A DNA stretch of 64,000 bases, taken from positions 51,313,561 to 51,377,560 of the forward strand of contig NC_088775.1 in NCBI RefSeq assembly GCF_954871325.1, given 5' to 3'. This stretch comes from Gordionus sp. m RMFG-2023 (Eukaryota > Nematomorpha > Gordioida > Chordodea > Parachordodidae). Of the stretch, positions 34,641 through 47,200 are shown piece after piece. Under the pieces are notes generated by a model. It was not told the origin of the DNA, did no database searches, and saw only the letters and a program-made list of their open reading frames with translations. A program made the translations under genes and the position numbers. Every line of letters begins with the position of its first letter. The first letter of the stretch is position 1.

Positions 34641-35102
34641 TATTTGAAACATTATCTCTGCAATAGCTTTTTCCAAGCAATGCATGTGATCTCTTTCGTA
34701 AAAAACTTTTAAAATTGGTGCATTATAATATCCTAAATACATTATTTGAATCTAGAAGGGATAGGCCTAAAATTTGTCAGAATTTATTAAAATTGATTTT
34801 TTATCTTGCATTAAATATAAAAGTTCAAAATTTCTATAGAAATGATTTTCTATATTTATTGTTTATTGTAATAATATTAAAATTATTAACCTTATCCATT
34901 TTAAAAGTACATAAAATTATAATTAGGATGTTAAAATAGGTGATAAATAAAACGTCAAAATCCTAAACAACAGTGATGCTTCAGAATATTTTATATGTAA
35001 AATTTATTAATGAGAGTTGAAAAGAATTGGGTAGATTTCTAACGAAAATAAAACCGTGGTATCACTGAAAGTGCTGGGATTTTCGGTTGGGTTTTGATCT
35101 AC
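34641..35102. other. AT-rich sequence downstream of the last recognised SVOP exon
   Basis: This should be intron 6 or 3' sequence of the transporter gene. No further exon was recognised. Confidence 0.4.
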
Positions 35103-35234
35103 CACATCATCATCTCCAACCAGAGTTCCTATAGGCAAAGGTCTTTTATTCTCCTTGGCTATTCGTTCGATTACTTTGTAAGCCGATTTAAAATCTTTAC
35201 AAGCCACGTGATACCTGGCGCTCTCTGGCAACCA
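35103..35234 (-). CDS. SVOP-like exon F (start of central loop)
   Basis: 44 codons from [20 protein letters not shown] through [18 protein letters not shown] to DDDV, using donor GTG|GTAGAT (phase 0). A second possible donor, GTGATA, would place the end at 35066. The frame stays open to 35007. Acceptor cctaAG|TGG. PESARY is a hallmark of the sugar-transporter/SV2 branch. Confidence 0.88.
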
Positions 35235-38200
35235 CTTAGGATATAAAATATTTATTTAATAAATAATCATATTTTATGATTAGTTCAAAAATAAAATAAT
35301 TCTATAATCAATAATTCTAATAAAATATAGGAATTGTAAAAATGTGGGCATACCAATGAAAAACAGGAGAACAAAAGAAGGGGCAAGCTTGAGAAGGCTA
35401 AAAGCCATGGCCAACCTAAAGTGGGCATAATGATCAGAGCAAGCAAAACTTCGAAGCACGTCCCCAAACCCCAAAATATCTTATTTATAATGTAACAATG
35501 TAATAATCAAATATTTAAATTCGGTTCTAGAGTCAACTTGAATTTCAACAGAGTAATAGTGTTTTTAAATATTACTTTATTATCATTGTGCCACCAGTAT
35601 TCAAAAGTACTATTTTGCCTGATAGCGGAATACAAATTCCTTTGGTTCATTAATGTAAAGTTCTTATATAAAGTTTAAAAATTTAAAGGTTTGGTGAAAA
35701 ATTTCCATATTTAAAAAAAATTATATTTTAAATTGCTAGATAAGATTTGAATTGATTATAAAAAATGAATCGAATTGACAATAATAGGATAATTCCTAAA
35801 ACGCTGATCATCGATTCCGATCAGATGAGAATCATAGTTTTTAAAGAAATTGAAAAGATTTAATAAAAACGTCAAAATAAATCAGTTATCTTGACCTTAA
35901 ATTTAAATATATAAGCATTTTGAAAGTTTCAACTATCAAAATATAAGATTGGACAAATTTTAATTGTAAAAGAGTTGCAAAAAATTGGGTTTAATCTTCA
36001 ATTTTTTCTTAAATGAAATATTTTTTTTAACCTTATATTAAGTTATTCAATTGGCAGGCCCTTGCAGTGAACAGGAGCTAGAGGGGCAGCCGCTCAGGAT
36101 GGCCAAAAGACGATTTTAAGGGCCGCCAAAAACTTCTAAAATGTAAATTATATTTTTAAAGAAATTAACCTTAGGGTCATTCCATGACAAATCAATCACT
36201 TTTCGACCGACCCCTTTCGATAAAAAATCGTAGGCTAGTTATATATGTTCCCATTAGATTATAAACAAAATTTTAGCGCATTAGCAACTATATTAGCGGA
36301 GGGGTTAAAGGTCCAAAAAACATCTTTCTTTGCTTTTTACTGATGTTAAATAATTAGTTTTTAATTTAAAACTAAATATGATCAAATATTGAATCTAATA
36401 TCAATAGCTAAGTTAATAATTGATGATTATGGTGAAAACATCAAAATTAATTTTTGATAAAATATGGGTTATCTTATGGTCAGTTGAAAACTTGAAATTA
36501 ATATTTAGAAATGTATATGATCTCCGATTTTTAATTTTTTTAAGAAATATTATCCGTTTACAATTTTTTTAATAATTTCTTCAACAATTAGCATGGCTGA
36601 ATATTTATTTAAAAATATATTGCGATTTTTATACTTTAAAAAAATAGATGGCGCTATATATTATAGTTTTAATATGTTAAAATTCATTTTTTTTATTGAA
36701 TAAAAATATTTTAATGTATATATATCATACTAAATCGATTACAATGTGCATTATATATATTTATTTGTAATTCAGATCATAAATTTTTAAAATCTTCACA
36801 AATTTTACCTAATTAAGATAGTTTATAAATTAATTAAATCTTACTTCATCTAAAGGAATACAAAGCCTGGCTAGCTTGAGATTTCTTCAGGAGATAATAT
36901 ATATGTTCGACTAGTGTGAGTAGAAGGACTGACCAGCGAGAGAATATGAGATTTAGGCAACACTAAAATATCATCTTTCAGATGAAATTTAAATGAGGCT
37001 GAAGGTCCACAAGGGTGTAAAAATCGGATTTTACTTTTTCATTTGTATCATTTTTATCGATTATATATCCTAACCACATTTATCTTCATATACACAGTAA
37101 TATATCTATTAATATTTTAAAATATAATTTTCTCATTTAAAAACGAAACTTATTTTATATTATATTTTTTGGAATTTGAATATATTTTAGTTTTTAGTCT
37201 ATTTTGATCAATACCCCGTAAATTTTTTGGGTACCATGAATGGGCAGTGCAGAATCAAATCTTTTACGAAGGGTTAATTCCTCTTCGATATATTCTTGAT
37301 TGGATACATATTCAAATTGAATTCCATTAATATTTTCTTAAGCATAATTATATAATTCTAATGGGGTTAGGATTTGATTTTTATTTGGCCTTTGAAGACT
37401 AGCTCTGCAACTAATCTTTTGACAGTTCCTCCGATACCGTCACATGCATTTTTGGCGTTAGCAGTGGCAAAGATATGCCATTCGGCAGGAATATTAAAAT
37501 CGTATTTATGGAGGCATATGTTCAGAAAATTTTTGCAATTCTTGTATTGAGACGCGGCTTCATCTGAAAAATATATTATATTTTCTGGTTTAGAATTAAA
37601 TTTGGCTGTTAAGAATTTAATAAATTTTTTTTTGATAAAGGTGGACTGCACTAGTATTATGGCTTAATGATTCAGACAAAATAACAAAATATATATTTTT
37701 TAATTCTTCTCCAGATTTATAATAGGCAACAAATGGATGTATAGTGGCCTGCACGTTGTTCCAATGAAATCCCTGAACTTCATCTAGTAAATTGAAGGAA
37801 TAATTCTCTGAATAATCTAGAATTGTTAAAAATTCCCCTTAAATTTTCTTTGGAATTCTTCAAAAATAAACTTTGTGTTTAGCTATAAATGAGTGACGCA
37901 GTAAAATTTGAACTTTTTCTAATAGATATTCGATGAAATCATCAATGGACTTTATAATAGTTTCAAGATTTGCTCTATCCACCGTGATCCATTGTTTAAA
38001 CGTGACATATTCTATACGATTTCTCTGAAACAACTGGTATAATTGGCCCTTAAGAGATTCTATACCAGGGCATTGATCACAATTTGTTAAATAACATTTT
38101 GGCTGAGATGGATTACAAATAATTTGCGCCAAAAGATAGTTATAAGAATTTGTACAGTAATCTTCTCCTGCTGTAATTTCAGCTATTACATTTGTCATTA

Positions 38201-41200
38201 ATTTTACATTCTGATGAATGGCGCACACAAACAGTGTGTGTGCCACTAGCTCCAACTAAAATACAGTTTTTTGGTCTAAGTTCGGCAAATTTACAGAATC
38301 CAATTGATATATTTGGGTATTCTTCCTTAAACATCTTGAATATTTCTTTAAGATTATTTAATATAAGTATTTGGACTGATTCTTTCTCGCCTTTAACAGA
38401 TACACAGTCTTTTATTCCAGTCATGAGACGCCTTATTTCATCAGAACTATAATTTTGTTATTTTTATTGCTTAAAAAATTTTTCAAAATCTTTGAAATTT
38501 TCTTTATCTCTGGTTATTTTAATAATGTAAGATAATGAGAATTTCATAACATTCTTGGTCTTGATGGGTATGACTTTGTTGGGTGGGCGGTGGGGGGGGG
38601 GGGGGGGGAGGGGGGGGGGGGGTAGGCCTGGTAATTATTGTGATTTTCGATTTTTCGCTTAATAATTTTCATGCAATCCTTTAATCCTGCTTTTTTGTTC
38701 GTGCGCTAGTCCGATTTTATAATTATTTTTAATTTATATTGAAATATTAAAAAAATTATTAAAATTTTTTATCCTGCGAATATCTCAGGGGAATAAGGTT
38801 TACAAAGTTATATAATCAAATTTTATGATATATTATACATTAAAATATTTTTAATCAATAAAAAAAATGAATTTTAACATATTAAAACTATTATATATAG
38901 CGCTATCTATTTTTTTAAAGTATATAAATCGCAATATTTTTTTAAATAAATATCCAGCCAAACTAATTGTTAAAGAAATTATTTAAAAAAATAGTAAACG
39001 GATAATATTTCTTAAAAAATTAAAAATCGAAGATCATATATATTTCGAAATATTAATTTCAAATTTTGAACTGATCATAAGATGACACATATTTTAAAAA
39101 AAATTAATTTTAATGTTTTCGCCATAATTATCAATTATTAACTTAGCTATTGATATTAGATTCAATATTTGATCATATTTAGTTTTAAATTAAAAACTAA
39201 TTATTTAACATCAGTAAAATGAAAAAAAAGGCGTTTTTTGGACCTTTAACCCCGATTATCTCCGCTAATATAGTTGCTAATGCGCTAAAATTTTCTTTAT
39301 AATCTAATGGGAACATATATAACCAGTCTACAACTTTTTATCGAAATTGAAAGGGGTCGGCCGAAAATCTTGATTTTTTTGCTCATTTTACATGGAATGA
39401 CCCCTTACCCACTAAACTAGTCAACGGAAAAATGTCCAAATTTGGCACTAAGATTAAAGAAATATTCAAAATACAATTCATTTTGAACAAGGCCCAATGG
39501 TAAAATTGCATTAGTTTCTTATATCTCCCAAAATTCAATCTTCACATTGTGACGGGGGAGTGGCAAAGTCTTTTGGCGGCTAATGGAGGTCTAAAAGGTT
39601 CCCTGTTGTCTAGAATAGGATCACCGTCTCCTCGACGGAATGTAAAAACCACTTAAAGGGGTTGATGTCAAGAAGGGCATCCGATTGTAAAAACCTTACT
39701 ACCAAATTTCCTAATGATTACAACAAAGCATGGGCGGGGTACAGCCCAAAGTACCCAGTGGGCCTCCTCATATACCTACGACAAAAATAAGGATGGGAAA
39801 CCTGGTGGAGCCACGATTCGTGAGAATGAAACATATGACGGCCATAAACGACTTGATAATAAGTGGAGAAACCAGTTTACGGGGGATAGAGTAAGGGTTG
39901 CAACACGGAATGTTAGGAGCATGGCGAGAAGAGCGGGAGAAGTGGTCAATGTATTACAGAAAAGGCATATAAATGTGTGTTGCATACAAGAGATCAATGG
40001 AAAGGTAATGGCGCAAGAACGATTGACAGGATAAGTGAGTACAAATTTTTTTTGGCAAGGAAGTAATGGTTTTTATATCCTTAAGAAACTTCATAAAATA
40101 TATGGTCAATAAATGATTTGTCTTTTATTATCAATTCTTGTATATATATCAGAGACCTGCAGGCCCTGCCCTAAACCCGGGCCGTATTTTAAATTTTTTA
40201 AATAAACCCGGGCCGGGCTGGGCCTAAAAAAATTTTTTTAAACATATCCGGGCTGGGCCTAAAAAATTTTTTTTAAATATATCCGGGCCGGGCCTAAGAT
40301 TGTTAAACCCGGGCCGGGCCTTAATATTTTTTATAAAAATTTTTACATTATGAGTTAATAGTTATAAGATTATATTATATTATAGTTATGATTAATATAA
40401 TATTGGGTGATGGTTAACACTACCTAACAACCCACAGATCGATCTAATTATTAATTTCCTGCAAATTTATTCAAAGTATTAATATATTTTTTTATAATTC
40501 ATATCTAAATTTTTAGAATATATTTTACCAAAACAATCAAATAAAGGAATATCACTTCTTAAAGTTTGTAATACCTTTCAAAGCGAAAAGGAGAAATAAA
40601 ATTGATTTTACTTAATATAAAGCATTTTTTAATTGAAAAATTTGTTTTACACAAGTATCATTTTATTTCTCTTTTTCTCTGTCCCAAATTCAAGCAATTA
40701 AGTATGTAGTCAAGGACAGATCGCAAAATGACGGAAAACTATATAAAAGATTATATTAAATTACAAGAGGCTCAGGAAATAAATGAAATACCATCGTCCA
40801 GTCAAATTACGACTGTTGTTAAACAAACTGAATCGTTTTATGACAAATGGGGCGATGGTAATTCTGGTAATATGTCAATACCGGATGATGAATATTATAA
40901 TTACATAAATAATAGATAAAACTTTTAAGGTGGATAATTTGTTAGAGTGGTGGGCGGCTCATCAAAGCGAATTTCCAATTTTAGCAAAATGGCAATTCTT
41001 TCTTTAAGTGCAAGCTGTGAGCGGAATTTTTCCACTACTGGGAGAATTCTTGAAGAAAGAAGAAGTAATCTTCAACCTGAAAAGGTAGATATGCTTCTCT
41101 TTCTTCATGATAATTTGTGAATTTTTAATATCTTTCTTGAGTATAGGGTTTCGACAATCATGCTGGTTTTTTACTTTGCAAAATGTCAAATATTTATTAC

Positions 41201-44200
41201 ATTTATTATATTTACCTTGAGTCATGAAAGTTTTTAATTTAACATTTTTAATTATTTTTTTTACAATATTATATAATACATTTATTATATTTACCTTGAG
41301 TCATGAAAGTTTTTAATCCAACATTTTTAATTATTTTTTTTACAATATTATATAATACAATTATCTTCTTTTGTTAAAAATTTATATTATAAAATAAATT
41401 ATATTAATATTGTGCAATTAGATTATATTTTCAAAATACTATTTATTATACATGCATTTTTTTAAATAGCGATTTATTTTTATTTTATAAATTATATAGT
41501 AAATTAAATACAATATATTATATTCTCAAAATATTTTCCATTTTTATAAATTAAATAATAGGTTTTTTTTTTAAATGTAATATAAAATATAGTATATGAC
41601 AAATATTATTACCATTTTTATGAATATTAGTTTTATTTTATAAATGCAATATAAAATATAGTATATGCTCAAAATATCCATTTTTATTTATAATTTTTAT
41701 AAATTCAATATAATATTCTCAAAATATTAGCTTTTTACATGTATTTTTTAAATAATAAGCGATAATACTCGCTGAAAAATATGGTAAAATACCTCATAGG
41801 TGAATTTTTGTATATACCAGGTCGAATATAATTTTAAAAAATTCCGAGCCGAGCCTGAAATTTTTTTTTAAAAAAATATCCGGGCCGGGCCTTAAATTTT
41901 TAAAACCTGGCCGGGCCGGGCTGTAAAATATTTTTTTAAAAAATATCCGGGCCGGGCCTTAATTTTTAAATCCGGGCCGGGCCGTAAAAAATTTTTTTTT
42001 AAATATACGGGCCGGGCCGGGCCGGGCCTAAAAAATTTAAAACCGGGCCGGGCCGTGCAAATGGTACCTCTGCAGGTCTATGATATATATTTATATATGT
42101 CGTAATTTTTAAAGGGATCATGACTATCCGGGATCTTCACGGGATTTAAAGGGATCCCTTTAAAATTTCCATTTTTTAAAGGATAAAGAACTATACAGTA
42201 TTATCACGTTTTAATCGTGATAAAGAGGAATCTCATTTTAAAAGCGTTTTCCACGAGTTTCGTTGCGTTTTTTAATTTTCAATGTTGTTTTTTGACCTTA
42301 TGATATAAGATATGTCTAGTATAGGGTATCAATCGATAGCTAATCAAAAGATCTATTCAACTGGAAGTCAATCTCTGCCCCATAATGGGCGGTATAGGGG
42401 GTAGGGGTGGGGAGGGGGGGGAGTGTAAAAAATAATTATGGGTATCAATCGATAGTTAATCAAAATTCTATTCAACCCAAGGTCAATCTCTGCCCCATAA
42501 TGGGCGATCTGGAGGTGGTATAAAGGGGGGGGGGGGGGGTTGTTAAAAATAATTATTTTTGATATGGGTATCAATCGATAGCTAATCAAAAGATCTAATC
42601 AACTGAAGGTCAATTTCTACCCCATAATAGGCGGTCTGGGAGGGGGGGGGGGGTTGTAAAGAATAATTTTTTTTGATATGGGTATCAATCGATAGCTTAT
42701 CTAAAAATCTATTCAACTGAAGGTCAATTTCTATTCCATAATGGCGGTCTGGAGGGGGGTTGGGGTGGGGGTTGTAAAAAATAATTTTTTTGATATGGGT
42801 ATCAAATAAAAGCTAATTTTAATATGGTTTGACTGAAAGTCTTCATTCTTGGTCTTGATAGGTATGACTTGGTCTGGGAGGGGGGGGGGGTCAACATATT
42901 AACAAAATGTCTAGTTGGATAGAATAAAGAGAATGAAAATAAAACAATTTTTTAAATCTTTTTTCGGTTCCAATCCTGAACCTGAAATATATAATATGCA
43001 GTGTTCTATATTAGTACGATATTCCATAGCTATTTTTTTTAGTATCGATATCTTTAGCGTGCAACATTTTTATAAAAAGAGAGATAACGGTAGCTCGTTA
43101 CTAAATAAATAACAAAAATTAATATAAATCATAATCTTTTAATATTATTTTATTTTAAAATTTAAATTTACAATTACATTTAAAAATATGCAAAATATAT
43201 ATTTCAAAAAAATAAAAATTTTTAAATGTCGACAGTATAGTATGATAATGTAAATAATTTTGGTACAGATCATATCGACAAAGGAATATCCCTTGAAAAT
43301 GATGATGATATGGAATTTCCTAATCCTTAATTCACAAATTATTTTAATCTCGATAAAAAAAATTAACACAATATATAAATTTTGCTGTAAGATGTGGGAG
43401 GTTTTATCATCAAACAAAACTAGTTGCTTCAACTTGAGAAAACATTTAAAGGTAATATATCAATCAAAAATTAATATCAATGTATAGCTCAATTCTTAAT
43501 CTTTAAAAAAAATTAGAGCATCTATAATAGTTTTTGAGTTAGATGAGTTAGGTGAAAGTTGATTTTCTGGCCTAGTCTAAACATACTATATTTCAACTGG
43601 CCATAAAATAGTGAATTTTTATGGATATCTAACAAATAGTAATTAAACAGAACATAAACATGGGTATTAAATAAAAGTTAAATACATTTAGACTTCATTA
43701 TTAAATACAATTATAGGTTAAATATAGTCATTGCTATTTATAAACTCATTGTAGCCTAATGATAAAATTATTTGCTAGCAACTTAATCTAATTTGTAATA
43801 TTTTTAAATCTCAAAATTTCGGCTAAATTTGAAACCATCGATTCACAAATTCTAAAATGACATAAATTTTTCTTATAGCAGTAATAAATTATTGCACTTC
43901 TTTATAAGCAAATCATCTATATTATAATATTTTTTTTCAAGCCATATAATCAACAACATATTTTATTGTTCGATAATTAATTTAAAATATATGAACAATT
44001 ATTTATTATTTACACAAATAATATTTAAGTGACATTTTGTGGAACAATTAATGCCATTTTTAAAACATTGACACCTCTTATTGTTGCAACTTTTTTGGCA
44101 ATCGCAAATTGATTCAAAACTACCATAAGATGTACTTCTTGATGCTGTTATTATGGAGATCGTCTTATTCACCTCTTATTGTTGCAACTTTTTTGGCAAT

Positions 44201-47200
44201 TGCAAATTGATTCAAAACTACCACAAGATGTACTTCTTGATGCTGTTATTATGGAGATAGTCTTATTAGGAATGGTAAAATTGGTAAATTTTATTGATTT
44301 ATGAATGTTCGTTTTTAAAAATGGGGAATCAATTTTTCCCAAATTAGTTCCAACCCATAATTTCTCGCCCTCCATATGTATAATTTCGGCCTCAATATTT
44401 TTGGGGCATAGATTATATCTATCATTTTTATTTATTGGGATCAGTGCGTGATCCCCAATGCAAAATTTTATCTTTTTTATTTTATTCTTATAAGCATTCT
44501 CTTGCTTCTTCCTATCTATTAAATATGAAATGAACGAAGGTAGTCTGGTTAAAATATTTTCGATATCGAGTTTGTAGTATAATTATCTTTCCATAATATT
44601 ATATTTCCAATTTTCAGACCAAATCATACCCATCAAGACCAAGAATAAAGACTTTCAGTCAAACGATATTAAAATTAGCTTTTATTTAATATCATATCAA
44701 AAAAATTATTTTTTACACCTCCCCCCACCTCTACCCCCTTAGACCGCCCATTATGGGGCAGAGATTGACCTCCAGTTGAATAGATCTTTTGATTAGCTAT
44801 CGATTGATACCCATATCAAAAAAATTATTTTTTACACCCCCAACACCCCCCCCCCCAGACCAAGTCATACCGATCAAGACCAAGAATAGAGACTTTCAGT
44901 CAAACCATATTAAAATTAGCTTTTATTTAATACCCATATCAAAAAAATTATTTTTACACCCGCCCCCACCCCCCTAAACCGCCCATTATGGGGCAGAGAT
45001 TAACTTCCAGTTGAATAGATCTTTTGATTAGCTATCGATTGATACCCATATCAAAATAAATTATTTTTAACACCCCCCCCTACCCCCTAGAGCGCCCATT
45101 ATGGGGCAGAGATTGACCTCCAGTTGAATAGATCTTTTGATTAGCTATCGATTGATACCCATATCAAAAAAATTATTTTTTACACCCCCCCCACCTCTAC
45201 CCCCTAGACCGCACATTATGGGACAGAGATTGACCTTAAGTTGAATAGATCTTTTGATTAGCTATCGATTGATACCCATATCAAAAAAATTATTTTTTAC
45301 ACCCCCCCCACTCCTACCCCCCTAGACCGCCCATTATGGGGGAGAAATTGACCTTCAGTTGAATAGATCTTTTGATTAGCTATCGATTGATACCCTATAC
45401 TAGACATATCTTATAACATAAGGCCATATAAAACAAAATTGAAAATTAAAAAACGCAACTAAACTCGTGGAAAACGCTTTTAAAATAAGATTCCTCTTTA
45501 TCACGATTAAAACGTGATAATTATCAATCCTTAATTTTACACCCCTTAAAATCCCGTGAAGATCCCGGATAGTCATGATCTCTTTAAAAATTACGACATA
45601 TATATACTATTCTATAATTTAAATATAAATACGTTATATTATTGTATGACAAATATATTATTCAAATAACTGAATATTATAACCTTCTAAAATATATAAA
45701 ATATAACATATTTTATTTCCTACCAAGTTCAAATTCGTCTATTAATCTATTTCTTTGCTTTTGTTCCCTCGTTGAATATCGGTTTTGAAATCTTCTTGAC
45801 TTGGTTTAATTGTTTCTACAATTTTATCTTCTTCTAACTTTATATTGTTATCTATTATTATTAATTCGATTCAACTAGTTCTTACCTTGTTAGTAGTTGG
45901 TCGGCGTGTTTTCGTACTTTTTTTTCTTTTTCTTCTACATTATAAGAGAATTTAGCTTTAAATTTATTATCCTTCCTTCTATTTCCCAGGATTGTGATGA
46001 CGGATACGGATATATGGTAACACCAACACCTAGCGTATCTCTGCGTTATTTTTGACATCCTATACAGCTGTTAACTAGTTTTTCAACATCTTTATCAAAT
46101 TGTTTCCACCATATATGTCTCGTAATGGATTTCATGATGTAATACCCGGATGTCCCATATGCAATATATGTAAAACTCTATTTTGAAGTGAGTACGGAAT
46201 GATTAATCTGCCATTCCAAAACAAAATACCGTCGTCATTTTCTATTTCAATTCTTGTATAAGCTTGTAATTCTGGTGCTTGATTATTTGTACCATTTATT
46301 AATATTTTAACTCTTCTTAAGATTGGATCTTTTGCGGTTTCTTCTCTAAGTTCTTTTCTAGAAGAGTTAATGTGTTATAAGTAAGATTTCTTATATAATT
46401 CACTTTCGCTTGCTATTCTGTCATCATTTTTCTCTATTGGATTTCGCGATAAAGCATCTGCTATTATATTATTAGCGCCTTTCTTGTATATAATATCGTA
46501 ATCATATGCGGATAATTTATAGGCCCAACGTAAATCATTGATTTGTTAATATTAAATCTCTTTTATTGCCATATATCTTTATTTGATATGGTTCGTTCGT
46601 ATTATAAACTACGTTAATACATATAGTTATGAAATTTTTCTACGCCTTTTATTATTGCTTAAGCTTCTTTGTCTATTGTAGAATAATTCTTTTATATGTT
46701 TTGTAAGGTTCTTGAGGTGTATGCTATGGGAAATTCGTCTCCGTTATTATATTTTTGCTGAAGTAAGCTCAAATCCTTGGTTAAATGCATCTGTTTATAA
46801 TATTAACTAGAGGTCCGGTTTATAAAACTGTATAGTATTTTGTTCTGTTACTATTCCTTTTGCTCTTTCAAATAATGTATCATCTTTTTAGTACAATTCC
46901 ATTTAACATTTTTACTAGTCTTATTATGTAATTCGGCTAAAAATGATGATATATCATGTCTATCTTTTGGAGTTGGATATTTTTGTATTGCTATAATTTT
47001 GTTTTTATCTCGGTGAATTCCATTTACATCTATGTAGATACTTTTTCTAAAATTATTTTGCTTGTCTTGGCGTTTAATCCGGCATTTTGTAATTTTTTGA
47101 GGACTTGTTTTATATTTTCTACATGTTCTGTATCATTTTTTCCTGTGATTATAGCATCGTCTAAATAAACTGCTGTATCTTTACAGTCAGCCAGTAAATC

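Larger units (their letters stand above)
40150..42082 (+). mobile_element. hAT element with GGGCCGGGCC subterminal repeats
   Basis: The left end CAGAGACCTGCAGGCCC and right end CCTCTGCAGGTCTATG are inverted and flanked by ATATATAT (40142-40149 and 42083-42090). Both subterminal regions carry tandem CCGGGCCGGGCC islands separated by AAAATTTT tracts. It is 1,933 bp long and inserted in the 3' LTR of the Gypsy fossil. It belongs to the same family as the 1,000-bp element at 60775-61774. Confidence 0.9.
42098..45598 (-). mobile_element. Ginger2/TDD-like DNA transposon with inverted tandem arrays
   Basis: Ends are TGTCGTAATTTTTAAAGGGA and its inverse ending AAATTACGACA, i.e. TGT...ACA, flanked by TATATA (42092-42097 and 45599-45604; low complexity). 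The arms of about 800-980 bp contain GGGATCATGACTATCCGGGA and then arrays of a ~117-bp unit (see separate entries). Inside is a minus-strand relic matching the C-terminal region of integrase-domain proteins of the KRBA2/Ginger type. It is 3,501 bp long and inserted next to the hAT 40150-42082, one base beyond its duplication. The family call rests on that C-terminal segment and the TGT/ACA ends. Confidence 0.7.

Noticed and set aside
42368-42589. Proline-rich minus-strand ORF (and a similar plus-strand ORF at 44789-44977)
   Set aside because: Both are readings of the tandem subterminal arrays of the Ginger-like element.
42324-45395. Regularly spaced repeats that could suggest a CRISPR array
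   Set aside because: Units are ~117 bp, contiguous, variable in G-tract length, arranged in two inverted arrays inside a transposon, and the genome is eukaryotic.
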